This document shows positions 24,196 to 36,881 of a DNA stretch of 64,000 nucleotides, piece by piece. The position numbers and the translations under genes are program-made. The stretch comes from Pascua guehoae (Eukaryota; Basidiomycota; Tremellomycetes; Trichosporonales; Trichosporonaceae), in contig BCJX01000010.1 of assembly GCA_001600415.1 (NCBI GenBank), positions 1,027,236 through 1,091,235 of the forward strand. Reading direction: 5' to 3'. The stretch's first letter is position 1; each line of letters opens with the position of its first letter. Under the pieces are notes generated by a model that was given only the letters and a program-made list of their open reading frames with translations, had not been told where the DNA came from and made no database searches.

Positions 24196-25275
24196 ATGTT
24201 CCCGTTCCCCACCAGCCTCGTCGAGGCACTGCCGTCGTTTGCGCAGTCGCACAACGCGACGCTGCTCTCGGCCATGACGCCAACGCAACTCGACGCGCCA
24301 TGGTACTACACCAAGAACCCACAGCTGCTGTCGTTTGTGAGCGACCGGCATTTGTCGCTCGCGGCTCCAATTGTCATCTACTGGGTCCTCTCGACGATTT
24401 TCCACATCCTCGACACCATCGAGCTGCCATACTTTGAGGCACGGCGGATACACGAGTCGGCCGAGGTCAAGAGCCGCAACCGCGCGACCTTTTGGCAGGT
24501 CATTTGGGCCGTCGTGTTCCAGCAGATTGTGCAGACCATTGCCGGCCTCTTCTTTATCGATTCGGACGAGGACATTCTGAAAAACGAAGTCTACAAGGAC
24601 CATCTCGCGGCCATGCGCTGGCTCACGCCGCGCGTCGCAGACGCCGTCTTCCTCGTGCTTGGACCAAAAACTGGATCGCACGTTCTCGAAATGTACGGAC
24701 AACGCGCCGTCACCTTTGCGTACTGGTGGGCCATTCCCGCGCTCCAGCTCTTCACCGGATTGTAAGTGGACCTGGACTCTAGTCTTGTCAACTTTGTGGC
24801 TCACACCGACCCCAGCTGGATCATCGACACATGGCAGTACTTCCTCCACCGCGCCATGCACACGTACCCCTCGCTCTACCGCCAGTTCCACTCGCACCAC
24901 CACCGCCTCTACGTCCCATTCGCGTTTGGCGCGCTCTACAACCACCCCGTCGAGGGTCTCCTGCTCGACACGTTGGGAGCCGGCATTGCCGAAATGGTCA
25001 CGTTCATGACCGTCCGCCAGGCTACGCTCCTCTTCCTCCTTTCGTCGTGGAAGACGGTCGACGACCACTGCGGCTACCGTATCTGGTGGGACCCCTGCCA
25101 GCTCCTGTTCAACAACAATGCCGACTACCACGACATTCACCACCAGGTCTACGGCATCAAGGCAAACTACTCGCAGCCATTCTTCACAAACTGGGACTAC
25201 TGGCTCGGCACACAGATGACCCGCGAAGAGGCAGAGCGCCGCCACTCGAAGAACAAGGACCTCAAGGAAGAGTAG
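24196..25275 (+). CDS. SUR2: Sphinganine C4-hydroxylase (Sur2), fatty acid hydroxylase superfamily
   Basis: An ER membrane di-iron enzyme that hydroxylates dihydrosphingosine at C4 to make phytosphingosine. Two exons, 24196-24761 and 24816-25275, are joined across a 54-nt intron and give about 341 aa. The three histidine boxes are visible: HRAMH after TWQYFL, FHSHHHRL, and YHDIHHQ near the C-terminus. GALYNHPVEG, conserved in Sur2, lies between boxes 2 and 3. Hydrophobic segments near residues 50-70, 95-115 and 165-185 fit membrane helices. The ATG follows a CACCACC context, and the length matches the family. Confidence 0.95.
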
Positions 25276-26757
25276 ACACCGCGATGGCCGCTATCGGTGC
25301 ACTGCCAACCGTGGCCCAGGCGACGAGGCGACGTGGGCGCGCAGCGGGGTTACCCAGAGCGCGACACGTGTGACGCGTGCTCGGCATCACTGACGGGCGC
25401 GACCGCGCACGACAAGCTCGTACGCCCGACTGCACCTCCGTCCCTCCGTCCGCGCGCCGATCATTGTCGACCCAGCCCACAGATCCGAGCACGTACCAGA
25501 CCTCACACCTCACTGTAACACAACCACATCATCCGACATCCTACTACCTTAGTCTAATCCAATGCGACCATGTGCAATACGAGCAAGAGCCCTAGGGGGC
25601 GGGACAGGTAACGGCGCACGCGACGAGATGAGTTTTGTGTGGTGGGGGACAGGGGTGCGAAGCGAGATGTGAAGGCAGTGCTCCAAACATGAGTGCGGGC
25701 ACTTTGTGAACAGAGACGTATACTAGAGAGTGCTGCAGGGCACTGATGTTCTTAAGCGAGTTCGGAAGATGGCAACAGGCTCTGGAAGCGCACAGGAAGG
25801 TTCCCGAGACGATACAGACTAAACAGTAGCGAGTTAAACAGTGGCAGGACAAACCGACTGTACCTCCTGTCAAGAGTTTCCAAAGGACTACGGTGAGTAC
25901 GTCAGCGTCAGACAACGATCAAGCAGGCAGAGCCGAGAGGGGAGGGGGCCGCGCGGCGACAATGGTTGCGTGTTGAGAATGTCGATTCAGACATGTCGAT
26001 TCAGACTACATTGGGAATGGGCGGGCGCTTCCTGTGTACATGTTCGCGACGCACTATCGAGAGTAAAGTGGTGTAGAGCAGAGCGTGTGTGAGAGAGTGA
26101 GGTCGAGGGTAGAGGCGAGGGCAGGGAGGGGCTTGAAGGGGGTGAGGAAGCCGACAAGGAAACGGAGAATAGTGCAGAGTACGGTTCAGAGCACGGAGAG
26201 TATGGCGCAGAGTACGGGACAGCGTGGTCGGTTGACAACTTGGTGCAAGGGGGCCGCGAGGCCGATGGATCAGAACGAGGGGGTGAGTACTAGTCGGATG
26301 TGGGGTAGTTGTGTGACGCGAGGTGCGAGGTGACGCTCCAGACAGCGAAGGGTCAGACGATGGCGGATGAGCTTGGATCAGTGGGGTAGATGAGTAAGCC
26401 GAGATCTGATAACTCTCTCTCTCCGACACACGATCGGATCAACGTTCATTTCGAACCCACGATAGCTTATCCCGCTAAACCCGAGATATGATAGCTCTCC
26501 TCGCCCAACCCGAGATACAGTGTCTCTCCAGGCGCGCACCGCACATCAGTCCAAACAGCCACAACGGTATACATGTGTCAACCGCGGTATCTGAGCCTTG
26601 TCAAGAAAAAGTGTACTATAGATGTGTGTCGGGGCCGTACATCAATACAGGCTACTGCCATTTTACCATGTGCGGCGCGTGCGGGTATGGGGCACGCAGC
26701 CCTGCCTCTGCGGCGAGTGCTCCAGGCGCCAGTTTGGGGTTTGGCGTCTACCTGCGT
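25276..26757. other. Intergenic with short imperfect repeats
   Basis: No supported gene. Short degenerate tandem words occur at about 26165-26222 (GCAGAGTACGG type) and at about 26395-26530 (CCCGAGATAYGATAGCTCTC type). Confidence 0.4.
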
Positions 26758-28078
26758 CTACTTGCCTGGCGGGGGGCCGGCGGGGGGCGCGTACGAGCCG
26801 CCGGTCGGGGGTGGGCCAGGGGGCGGCGCGTACGACGAGTTGCCTGTGAGTTAGCGTCGTTCTGGTGAGGGGCCACACAGCGTCTGTCGCGGTGTGATGC
26901 AACCGCTCGGCATTTGATTCTTGCGCGAGGGCCACAGTGATCGCCGCAGCCAAGATCGAACCTGCCTACACCCGCTCCACTTACCAGTATTGTTAACGTC
27001 GTAGCCCGGGGGCTTGCCGCCGTTCTCGGCCTCGAGGCGCTGGCGCTCCTTCTCCTGCTCGTACTCGTAGTCGTGCGAGCTGAGCTCTCCCGTGGGGTTG
27101 GACGGGTTGGCGTTCGAGCCATAGTAGCCGGCAGCTTCGCCGGCGTCGCCTCCTGCACCGGCGCGACCGTCGCCACCGTAGTTTGTATAGTTGCCATAGT
27201 TGCCCGCGGTAGAGGGCTGGTACGCGGCCTGGGGCGCGTTGATGCCGGCCGAGCCGCCGTAGGCCGAGTACTCGCCGTACGAGCCGGCGTTGGCCGGCGG
27301 CGGCGGGTTGTTGGCGTACGGGTTGTCGCCCTGCGCCATGTTCATCGGCGGGGGAGGGCGGTGCTGGGCGAACTGCGCACGCTGGCGCCTGCGGGTTAGT
27401 TGGGGGTGTTGGGGTGGTAGGGGGGAGGGTGTGAGCGGGGTCAGGAGGGAACGTCTACGTCTACGCCGGCCCGGTAGTGGGCGGCGATTCCAGGCCGTAG
27501 AGGGAGGAATCACGGCGGCGCAAGTTGACCGCGGTACCACGCCATCCACGCCGCCAAGCCTTCGCCGACACGCTAAGCCTGCGGTTCCGGCGCCGGTACC
27601 GACCGACCGCCACAGCATCGCGTTTCTCGGCGCCTCGCTTCCCTCTCTTATCGCATCTCTACTCACCTTCGCTTCGCAAAGGCCAACATGGCAAAGATCA
27701 GAATGACGCCGACGGCAACGCACACGCCAATGGCGATACGCGCGCCGGTCGACAGGTTATTCCTGCAGCGGTAGAGATCTGGGCGGGGTCAGTAAACGGA
27801 CACGATGAGGGCTACGAGGGGGGGGGGGGGTTGAACTGGGCCGGCGCGGGAGATGGAAACTCGGCGACACCTGGATTGCCGCGCGGCGCGACGCCCGTTT
27901 TCTCGTGTCGCGATGGCTCCGCCGCCCGGCGATGCCCGTGCACTCGGACCTCGGGTCTCTGGACCCCTAAAAGTCCCGGCTCGGCGCGCAACTCACATCC
28001 ATAACGGTCTCGGCACCACGCGGCGTCGGCGCCATGCGCGAGGATGGCGGCGGTGGCGAGTAGAAAGGCGGCGTGCAT
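26758..28078 (-). CDS. Small secreted-topology single-pass membrane protein (RCR-like)
   Basis: Four exons in phase: 28078-27997, 27778-27667, 27388-26985 and 26843-26758, 227 aa. An N-terminal signal peptide (MHAAFLLATAAILAHGADA) precedes a short Cys-containing ectodomain (WCRDRYGYLYRCRNN). Next comes one transmembrane helix (ARIAIGVCVAVGVILIFAML) followed by a basic stop-transfer (KRRRQR). The cytosolic tail is rich in Gly/Tyr/Asn/Pro and ends with two SYAPP-type repeats and PPPGK. This layout resembles fungal RCR-type (Congo-red resistance, PPxY-adaptor) membrane proteins; that name is inferred from architecture only. The start was chosen because it opens directly into the signal peptide; an upstream in-frame ATG exists at 28114. 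Confidence 0.75.
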
Positions 28079-29337
28079 GGTGGCGTGTGTGGATGGGAGA
28101 GTGTAATGATGCAAAAGCGGAGATGGGTGGAGAGTTTAACACGAGTAAGCCAATGGGTGGTGGGTGCTGCAGGTCGGTGAGCCGAGCCAAGAGCGTTGGT
28201 TGTAGCGGGTGGGTGGGTGGCCAGGTGGCTGCAGGTGGCGGTGAATGATGACGGCACTGGAGCAGAAGCAAACCCACTCAACTGTGACCAGCTTTTGATC
28301 AGAAGCCTCTAGACTCTAGACTGGCGTGCTTCCCTGCCTGCTTGCAGAGCCTGGAAGCGAGTGGCAAAAAAAAAACACACTATATTGCGCAGCATGACCC
28401 TCGATGGCATGGTAGTGGTGATTTTCTTGGCGCTAGTGCGTGCGCGTCATACACCTGTGCAGAGACCCTGGGGCAGAGTACCCCCCAAAAGCGGTAATTC
28501 TTGATGGTGTTTACCTTCTTGCTCTCCTCTTCCGCCCGCACAGGGGTCGGCCCAATTTGGTTCCGTGCACGTACAAGCAGCAATCGTCACTGATCGGCAC
28601 TTGGAGTCGCTCGTGTCACCAACGTTGACAAGGTGGCAATTGCCTGTCCATGCTGTGCACTTGCACAGTGGAGCTCGCCACGTTGACAATACGAATCAAC
28701 AGCGTTCAGTGGCACTAGCTGACCCAGCTGGCGCTGACCACGCAGATGACAACGAGAGCAAGAAACGGGCGAATGGTGCAGTGGCCGGCGCCGCTTCAGG
28801 CGGCCCAAACCCCATTCAAGCTGACTTTTCATGTCGCGCGTCTTCCAATCACTCTCTTGTGCCAAATGAGGCTGCTCTTCTCTCACACTCTTCTTCTTCC
28901 AGTGTCTTACCTGGGCATCGCTCACCGCAAGTGCTTCGGCGTGGCTCACACCATTCTGCCATTGACTACCAGTTGCTTCTACCGCTCCACATGCGATGCG
29001 GCGTGCTCTTTTGATGTACAAAACGCTGACGGTGCTACGTACGCACTAGTGGAGAGTGCCTTGCACATTCAATCAAGTAAACACTTGCCACGCGTATACC
29101 ACGGGGAGCTTGAGTTGAGCGTGTGCCTACCAAGGCACGGCGAGGGGGTTGGTGTACGAGAATGTGGGGTGTGGGGGTGTTGGGTGTGGGGGTGTTGGGT
29201 GTGGGGTGTTGGTGCTGCCGCGTTTCGACGACCATTCCTGACGCGACTCGTCTAACCTGATACGCTATTGACTTCTTCCTCTTCATATCTTTCACCTCGG
29301 CAATCCTCTTCACGTAGGTCACCTTTCTCAGCTTACG
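28079..29337. other. Intergenic, no supported gene
   Basis: Contains the promoter side of the membrane-protein gene and a G/T repeat near 29165-29210 (GGTGTGGGGGTGTTG type). No domain-bearing frame was found. Confidence 0.4.
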
Positions 29338-30304
29338 ATGAGTAACGACGGGCATGACAAACGGCCACGCTGGTTCGGCGATGATGACAGCCTCCGGGAC
29401 GTATGTGGGCAGGAGCCAGGGGTTCATTTCGGCGCGGGGTGGTGGGACAAGCCTGACCTCCGCGACTCAAGTTTAGAGAATGTCGCCATTAGGGTACGCA
29501 TGCTTTCTTTTTATCATGCGATACAAACTAACCGCAAGCGCACGAGATACAATGCACAGTTTGCACAGGAATCCCACTTCACTGGCACCGACTGGGAGCG
29601 AGTCATCGGTGATGATCGACCGAGAACCAGGGGTGTCCCCACTATGCAGCTATGGAGTAAAGCATGTTTTACCGCTCACTACTGGTACAGAGGGTTGGCC
29701 AACTGCAGTGCACATCACGGGCATGGACTGGAAGCTCGTCGAGGCACTGGGAAGAGAGTACAAGTGGGTTTGGCAGAAGTGGGCTGTTACTTACAGGCAG
29801 CCTGCATCCCATCGTGCTTGAACGCCTTGGTCGTGAGAGCATACGAGACACCGACTGGCATGACCAGGTCATGATCAAGTCTTACGGGAATCAAACCTAC
29901 TTCCAGCTCGCTATGATCTGTGATGACTGGCCGCGTGTGCTCTTGAACACGATGTCAGTTGATCGCTCCTACAGACTCCTCTACCACAGGAACGGTGCCA
30001 AGAGACGCACGGCATTGAGAAACCATGCCGTGTACAATTTGCGTGGTGTTGCCACAGCAGACGGTGTGTACATGATGGCATGGCAAAGATGGGAGGGAGG
30101 GCTTGGGGCTGAGCAATAGGAACGATTATCACGACGAGCCTATCCCCAACCACGCGCACATATCTGTTGGACAACGTAATGATGCGCCTGGGAAGCGCCG
30201 GCATGGTTCTTTGGCCCCTTGGACGTCGCAACCCTAGGTCTCACGCCACGGCCCACAGTAGCCTGTTCACGCCTGATCTCTCCCTCACTGACATCGCGAA
30301 TTAA
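29338..30304 (+). CDS. Protein of unknown family, paralog 1 of a tandem pair
   Basis: I do not recognise this family. Five exons join in phase: 29338-29493, 29539-29656, 29709-29763, 29801-30063 and 30120-30304, giving 258 aa. It aligns with the gene at 31287. Shared landmarks are EPG in exon 1, RYN at the start and LW/QW at the end of exon 2 (118 nt in both), MDWKLVEALGREYK in exon 3, LHPIVLERL in exon 4, and GVATADG/GTII across the last junction. Four introns sit at identical positions and phases. The protein stops soon after the fifth exon begins and lacks the long C-terminal part of paralog 2, so it may be truncated. No signal peptide or transmembrane helix is evident. Confidence 0.65.
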
Positions 30305-31286
30305 CAGCTTTGAATTTCTGGACAATCTTGGAATAGCGTCTGTGCAAGTAGACAATGCCGCAGGTTAGAAGCATGAGACCCGATCATGCAGCCCATTCCA
30401 GCCGAGCATGTGTCGTGAGCTGGCCCTGGGTTAACTTCAGCATCTCATGTCTCCGCACAGGCCGTCGCGTCACAGATCTCTCAGGAGGTGTCACACCAAC
30501 GCAAATGCCATTGGATGACTGTCGACCCCACACGCCCTTTCTGTCGATAACGGTTTCAGTATGGGTATGGAGAACCGAACGAGGACTGGAAGGGCGCGGG
30601 GGCCTCTAAGCTGTCCACCAGATTGGTGCGCCATGGCCGTTTGAATCGGGTGGTCGCCAGACGGGCGTCAGAGGGACAGTTCCGTGACTGAACAACCGTT
30701 GGAGTCCCGACTTGCGCAGAGGGTTTCAGGACTGCCCAAAGACTGGACGCAGTACTGGGCTCACCTCTGGTTACTGTCGGTATGACGAACTACGTTATGA
30801 CACCGTCGTCTACTTAGTGCGGGGTGAACATTATGACCATCCATGTGCGGCTGGATCGGAGTCTAGCAGCAGGCTCGGCAAGGTCGGTTCGAGTCGATCG
30901 GTCTCGGTTAGATTGGTGTGTGGGTGTTTGTGCCTGCCAAGCACTTGCATGGAAGAGCTGCGAGCATGCGCCAATTGAGACGGATGGATTCCAAGGTGGC
31001 TTGAGAAGGGCCATACATGCATGCATGCATCCCCAGTGCCGTGCACGGTGTCACTGTACAGCTGTATGCTGAGTGCTGGATGCTGTGGATGCTGTAGCAC
31101 CGTGCACACCCACGCGCACGCTGCCGTACAGGCTATCGCCACCCGCGTGCTGGCAACATTTCATCAGGACCTTTGCACGGTTCTGTCAGCGCCCACGCCT
31201 TGACATCTGCCATTCCTCCCTTCCTCTTGACCCGTCCATTGCATCTCTCGTATCAACCCAACGATAACGTCTTCTACGGAGCCTTA
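30305..31286. other. Spacer between the unknown-family paralogs
   Basis: No supported gene. ATGC microsatellite-like sequence (CATGCATGCATG) lies near 31015-31030 and GCTG-rich words near 31060-31095. Some of it may be decayed 3' sequence of paralog 1. Confidence 0.4.
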
Positions 31287-33279
31287 ATGACAATCGCCAA
31301 ACGTAACATGTTAAGCTGGCGGGGCGTATACGAGATGCTCTCTGGGAGTGGCGAAGAGCCAGGTATCCGTGTAGATTCGGACAGAGACAATGCCGCGTTG
31401 GAACACTTGAAAGTGATCAACGTCGACATCATAGTACGTGTTCTGCACATGTACCCCGTTGACTCTAGCGCGTACGATACAATGTGGACGCCGTCGAGAT
31501 CGACGATAATTGTGGAGGCGACTGGATGCCATTCGTAAAGGATACTCGGACGCGCGTGAATGGCATCCCAGACACCCAACAATGGAGTAAGCTCGTCTCC
31601 CCCAATGCCCGCTCGAATGGCCTATTCAAAATTGACATGGCCCAGTTCACATTTCCCTCCCCTTCATGGACTGGACACTCATGAAGACACTGGCGCAAGA
31701 GTACAAGTGAGTTGATGCCCTTTGAATCCCGGCCCTCTGACGTGCAGCTTGCACCCCCTCATTGTTGAAAGGTTTATCGAGTGCATGTACAAGAGGCCTG
31801 AACAGTTCCAGTCTTTTGGGAGTCAGTTCTACTTTGAGATTCCCCTCTTGGAATATGCTCGTGCCGACAGATCGCTTCAGACATTCGCAGAGCCAGGAGC
31901 CGATGAGCAGAGGTTTGATGACGACTATGCCAATTGGCGACGATCAGTGGTCACCCACGACGCTCTCTCGATTGTTGGCGTTGCCACCCGTGACGGTATG
32001 AACAGCACTGAGCCTCAACTAATACTGATCAAATAGGTACGCTCGTGACAATGGATAGAAACGAGCCCACTCTTCACGGACCCCTTCCTCTACACTGGCA
32101 CGTCCGGGGTATCCGTTCTCGACTTATGATGCCCGACAGTATACTCCGTCGCTCTGGAGTCGATGCGCTTGTCGTTGCTTTCGCGGATCTGGGTGAGGGC
32201 TCATATCTATCTACATCTACATCATATAAAGCGAAGATGCTCCGAGATAAACGTGGAAGCTGCGTGGTTTCCACATGGCCAGCTACCAGGCGGGGGAAGG
32301 AGACCGAAGGATTGTGTGTGTGTGTGTGGTGCAGGGGGTAGGGCTGGGATAGAGCAGAACTCAGAGATGACAGGGCGAGCCTGTGTTGAATTTCTCTAGC
32401 GATCCAGCACCTTTTTCTTCTTTGCAGTGATCGGTTTCATTTTCGTGTAGTCCAGTACAACACTGACCTCAGGCACTGATTACTTTGGCTCATCGCTTTC
32501 TTCATATGCCGGGTTTGCGAGCACTGCAAGCCCAGTACACTTTGTCAAGGTGGGCTGTGACCTGGAGCCCAGAGTAGAGGCCTGCTCACACACAGCCCGA
32601 GGCAACCGCGGCGTGGGCCGAGGCTACTTGCCACTTGGCACGGATGCGTACAATCTACGGCTTTCTAGTGGACCTGTGCAACACTATCCGCAACGGCGAC
32701 AAGGAAAAGCGCACAGCAGAAACTGCACGTGCCATCCTCATGGCCCCCGGTTGGCAAGCCGGCCCACAGGCAGACTCGAGTTTGTTTTCAGACACTGCCA
32801 AGGCGTACTGTGACCATGTCCTAGACAACTTGGTGGTGCGTAGGCTGAACCACACCTCTGAGAATGCCAGCTCACGGGAGCAGAGGGAAGGGAAAGGCCT
32901 CACCGAGCTGGAGATTGAGTACAATGCCAAGTACAAGCTGGCTTTGGTGCGTCCCGGAATACGAGTTGCACTGACAGACAAGGCATGGGTTGAGCGTCCT
33001 CGCAAGCCCGATGCAGAAGAACCCTCCACGGATCCAGTCCCGAGCACCAGCACAAGCGGTGTCGGTCACTCAAGGGGTGTCGGTCACTCAAACGGTGTCA
33101 GTCACTCAAGCCCACACGCCGACGACACCGAGGCATACGCCAACGATAACGCCAGCGAGCACGAGCCTCCGCCATCGTATCGCGAGTCGTATCACGAGAC
33201 ATATCGCGAGACCAACGATGTCAGATCTGACCGTGCGACCTCTCTCGCCAACCGGTTCAGGCTGTTTAGGCGGGGATAG
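31287..33279 (+). CDS. Protein of unknown family, paralog 2 (full length)
   Basis: I do not recognise this family. Seven exons with consistent phases: 31287-31433, 31469-31586, 31646-31706, 31748-31995, 32037-32192, 32473-32549 and 32596-33279, 496 aa. The first four introns match paralog 1. The C-terminal exon is predicted soluble, with ARMRTIYGFLVDLCNTIRN, then a Ser/Thr/Pro-rich tail carrying three copies of a GVGHS/GVSHS repeat near residue 410 and two SYxETYRE-like repeats, ending FRLFRRG. No signal peptide or membrane helix is seen. An in-frame ATG also exists upstream at 31173. The exon 5-6 intron (280 nt) is the least certain junction, though the phase fits. Confidence 0.68.
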
Positions 33280-34245
33280 GTTTGGAAGAGGTTGGGAGGT
33301 GTGACTAGAGAGCTGGAAGCGTGAAGGTTTTGAAGAAGTTTGAGGTGTGACTCGAGTGATGGAAGCGTGAAAGTTTGAAGCCTACCACGTATCCCTCAGC
33401 ATTAGAGTCGTGCTGTCGAAATGAGGCGAACGGGTTTGCACAACGGAGAGTGAGTGGGATCAGTGTTGCTTGAACCCCCCAACGACCGACGTCCACGAGG
33501 CACGAGCGAGCAGTCGTTCCAACGTGTGCCCATATGTATTGTACGCTGTCTCAGTTGCTGGCTACTGCCGGTTCTGAGACGCTTACTGATCCATACACCT
33601 GCAGTGCGTGGTGGGAATGGATGTTGACGGAAAGCGGTCAGATGCACGCATTAAGGGTTGCTTACATACGCATTAGGGGTTACATAGTAGATGGCACCTG
33701 GTAGTGAGAATGGGTATGTGGGTTTACAGCATCTCCCACTGCATCGCCTCTACACGGTTGGCTGTGTGTCATGCACGCGAGTAGACAGTGGCCATGTTCA
33801 ATACTGTGCGTACCCACCATCCATCACCCACTGAGCACTGAGGTTTGGCTGCCGCCGACTGCCACAAACCCTGGATTCTTGGGCTTGAAACGCCCGAATG
33901 CCGACCGTCTAACCGTCACCGTCGTCCTCACCGCCTTCGGTGCGTCCCCTCGGTCCTCGGTCCGTCTCGTGGTCAGCTACATTGCCCGACTGCACTGCCC
34001 CGCAGCACTGAACACCATGCGCTCATTGCATGCCATCACCCGCCGCGTGGGAGGCAGCGCGGCCCACCGGCCAACGGCGCATCCGCACGGCATTCGGCGC
34101 CGCAGCCCCGGTGACGTGATTGCGCCCGCCCCGCATACCCCACACTTGCAGCAGTTGCACACCACAAGCAACATTGCCCACTCGACGCGATCCAAAATGA
34201 GCCGGCCCCCGTTCGAGCGTAGGTCCTCGGTGCAAGCTGGTACTG
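33280..34245. other. Intergenic with a short imperfect direct repeat
   Basis: An approximately 45-bp imperfect duplication (GTGACTxGAGxGxTGGAAGC type) lies at 33300-33380. No other feature is supported. Confidence 0.4.
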
Positions 34246-35488
34246 ATGGCAGAAATATCCGCATCGCGCGCGCCGTTTGACCCCGAGGTGCCCGCCGTAG
34301 TGACGCAGTCGCCCAACCCGGCCTTCAAGCCCGGCGGGGGAATTGATAATCTCGTGCGTTGGTAGATGGGGCGGGTTGGGGGGAGCTGGGGCTGACTCTG
34401 ACTCTAGCCTGCGGCGGGCGAGTTTGTGCATGGCGAATGGCGCTCGATCGACCCTGTAGAGCACGCGGGCGCGCCGCTGTACAAGGTAGGCAAGGGTGTG
34501 GGGTGGAGAGTGGGAGATACCATGCTGACGTGCAGTTCCTCGTGTCGGCGGTGGTGAGTCCGCTGCGTGCGGTCGCTGTACCGCCCGTACCATCCACCCT
34601 CTGCTATGACTGACGGCAGACCCCGCGCCCGATCGCGTTCGTCTCCAGCCTCAGCGCCGACGGTGAACACAATGTACGTATCCCAACAAGCGACAGACTG
34701 ACGCCGCAGCTCGCGCCGTTCTCCTACTTCAACGTCGTGGGCCACGACCCGCCCATGCTCATGGTGTCGTTTACGGCCCAGCAGGCCGGGCTCAAGGGTA
34801 CGTACGCGCCCCCGGCTTGGATTGCCGTGCAATATACTGATGGGGAGACACGCCGCGCAACATTCGCGAGACGGACGGGTTCTGCGTGTCCATCATCTCG
34901 GAGCCGTTTATCGAGGCGGCGAATTACACGAGCATCGACGCGCCGCTCGGCACCGACGAGTGGGCGCTGGCGGGCCTCACGAAGCGGGCCTCAGAGTAAG
35001 TCTGAACTGGCCGGGCGCGGCCTCGCCGTCTGCGCTGGGTGACATACTAATCGGTCTAGGGTGGTAAAGGCGCCGCATCCCGCGGAGGCCGGCGTCTCGT
35101 TCGAGTGCACCCTCGAGCACTGGTACGACATGAAGACTGACGACGGGCGTGTCGGCGGCACCGTCGTCCTAGGCCGCATTCGCCGTATCCACGCGGTGGG
35201 TTACCCTGAGCTCACGCGGAGCTGACAGTCGCAGAAAGAGTTCATCTTTGACCCAAACGACCCGATGAAGGTCCTCGCTGAAAAGCTGCGGCCCGTGTCG
35301 CGCCTCGGGGGCATTACGTTTGGCCGGTCCACGCAGTGCGTATTGTTCCCTGATGCACTGGCAGGCTTGCCACTAGGCGAGACTGTGTGGTGGCTGACTC
35401 GCCAGGTTTTACGAGGCGCAGCGGCCACGGTGGGAACAGGTCAAGGATACGCCCGAGGTCAAGGCCGCGCTTGGGAGTCGGTTGTAGA
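34246..35488 (+). CDS. Flavin reductase-like (FMN-binding split-barrel) domain protein
   Basis: Probable FMN-binding oxidoreductase of the flavoredoxin / flavin reductase-like family. Nine small exons in phase: 34246-34353, 34408-34485, 34536-34553, 34620-34673, 34710-34797, 34848-34995, 35060-35195, 35235-35335 and 35407-35488, 270 aa. Family motifs are TPRPIAFVSSLSADGEHN, LAPFSYFNVVGHDPPMLMVS, DTPRNIRETDGFCVSIISE and ALAGLTKRASEVVKAP, then FECTLEHW and VLGRIRRIH near the end of the barrel. The third exon is only 18 nt. The reaction partner is unknown; bacterial and fungal relatives reduce FMN with NAD(P)H or act in small-molecule catabolism. Confidence 0.85.
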
Positions 35489-35920
35489 TGGTTCAAGGGC
35501 GGGGGCTGTGCTATGCAGTCATGGAGAGGCGCAAGTGCTGCACCGATACCATGAGTCGTTGCGCGCCGTGCAACGGGGCTAATGACCTGAGTCTCCAGCC
35601 TTCAGCGTCGCACTTTTGACCACACCCTAACGCCCCCGAGTGCTTCCACCATCACTCGCCCTTTCACCATGTTCTCTGCCTCACCACCGTCCCCTCACTC
35701 TCACTGGTAAGTCCATCGTCACTGCGGATGCGCACGAAACGTGGTGGTCTACCACATGAGACTGGGCACAAACGATGGATCTGCAGCGGACCTGGTATAT
35801 GCGATCCTGAACCCCCAAGCCGATACCTCCACGACCCACCAACCCCATCCCATTTCCCTATCGTTCCGACCGACCAGCGCAGCCCAAAAAGACTGGCTTG
35901 GGAGGAACTGAATCCCCTGT
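35489..35920. other. Intergenic, no supported gene
   Basis: Between the flavin-reductase-like gene and tRNA-Leu. It contains the tRNA terminator (A run at plus 35886-35890) and nothing else recognisable. Confidence 0.4.
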
Positions 35921-36008
35921 TGACGAGAGTGGGATTCGAACCCACGTCCGAAGACTGCGGAGGTGAACAACCTTAACACAGCGCCTTAGACCGCTCGGCC
36001 ATCTCGCC
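35921..36008 (-). tRNA. tRNA-Leu(AAG) with 10-nt intron and long variable arm
   Basis: Minus strand: acceptor GGCGAGA/TCTCGTC, D arm GCC...GGC with GAGCGGTCTAA typical of tRNA-Leu, anticodon stem CTGTG/CGCAG, loop TTAAGG plus C (anticodon AAG). A 10-nt intron follows position 37. The extended variable arm is about TCTTCGGAC, and the T arm is GTGGG-TTCGAAT-CCCAC. The TTTTT terminator is on the minus strand at 35890-35886. Confidence 0.92.
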
Positions 36009-36881
36009 GAACACGGAGGTGAATGCTCGCGGCGCGGCGCGCTCGGCGAGCTAGCCTTGGACAGAGAGGAGGAGAAGCATGAAGAGGATGGGACGGTGAG
36101 GGTATTCTGGATGAGTGGGGTGGGTGAATGGTTTGGTAAACAGCGATTTTGCGCGGTTGGAGGAGATGTCAACGGCCAGGTGAGCGCAAGTGGGTAGTGG
36201 TGCTCTCAGCGGAGACTCGTGTTGAGGATATCGCATGCTGTTCGAAACTCTCTCGCAAGGCCACAGGAGAGCTCGCAGACATGCCTGTACTGGTACGTCA
36301 TGTGAGATGTGAGAGGAGGCTAAGGAGCATGTCATGGGAGCCATGTCGTCACGATTCAGCTGTCTCCGTCATAGACACTGCGACATGTTGATGCACCGTG
36401 TCTCACATGCAGGCTTTGATTAGACTCTCCAGAAGCATTGGCTGATGCTCCAGCCACATGAGTGTCACGAGACGAGTGAGCCGTACAGCCATCACACAAA
36501 GCACAAAGGCGGGTCGAAACGCGGAGGAATGCAGACGGCGATGCGCGCTTCAACTGCGATCTGTCGCACAACTCGTCAACATGTCAACATCGCTCTTCAG
36601 CATCCCCCCAAGTCCGAGTCCTCGTCTGGGTCCCCGCGAATTCCCCGCCAGCCACGGCTGTGCCCGATCATGGCCGTCATCTCACTCACACCGGTATGAG
36701 GCGCGTGAGGCGCATGCGGCGTCATGTGGCGCGCGGCGCGCGGCGCACCGGCGTACCCGCGAACCCGGGCCGTCGAGACTTGTCTTGGGTGGCGTGTTTC
36801 CGACCAGCCACGGAGTGTTGGTCACGAGGAGTCCTCGCCGCCGCGTCAAGCAGCAGCAAAACAAAAGGAGAAGCTGCTCCA
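36009..36881. other. Intergenic, no supported gene
   Basis: The region between tRNA-Leu and tRNA-Gln holds only short frames with no domains. Confidence 0.4.

Noticed and set aside
24151..25245. A 364-codon minus-strand frame
   Set aside because: It is antisense to SUR2, whose histidine boxes and splice site are clear; the reverse frame has no recognisable motif.
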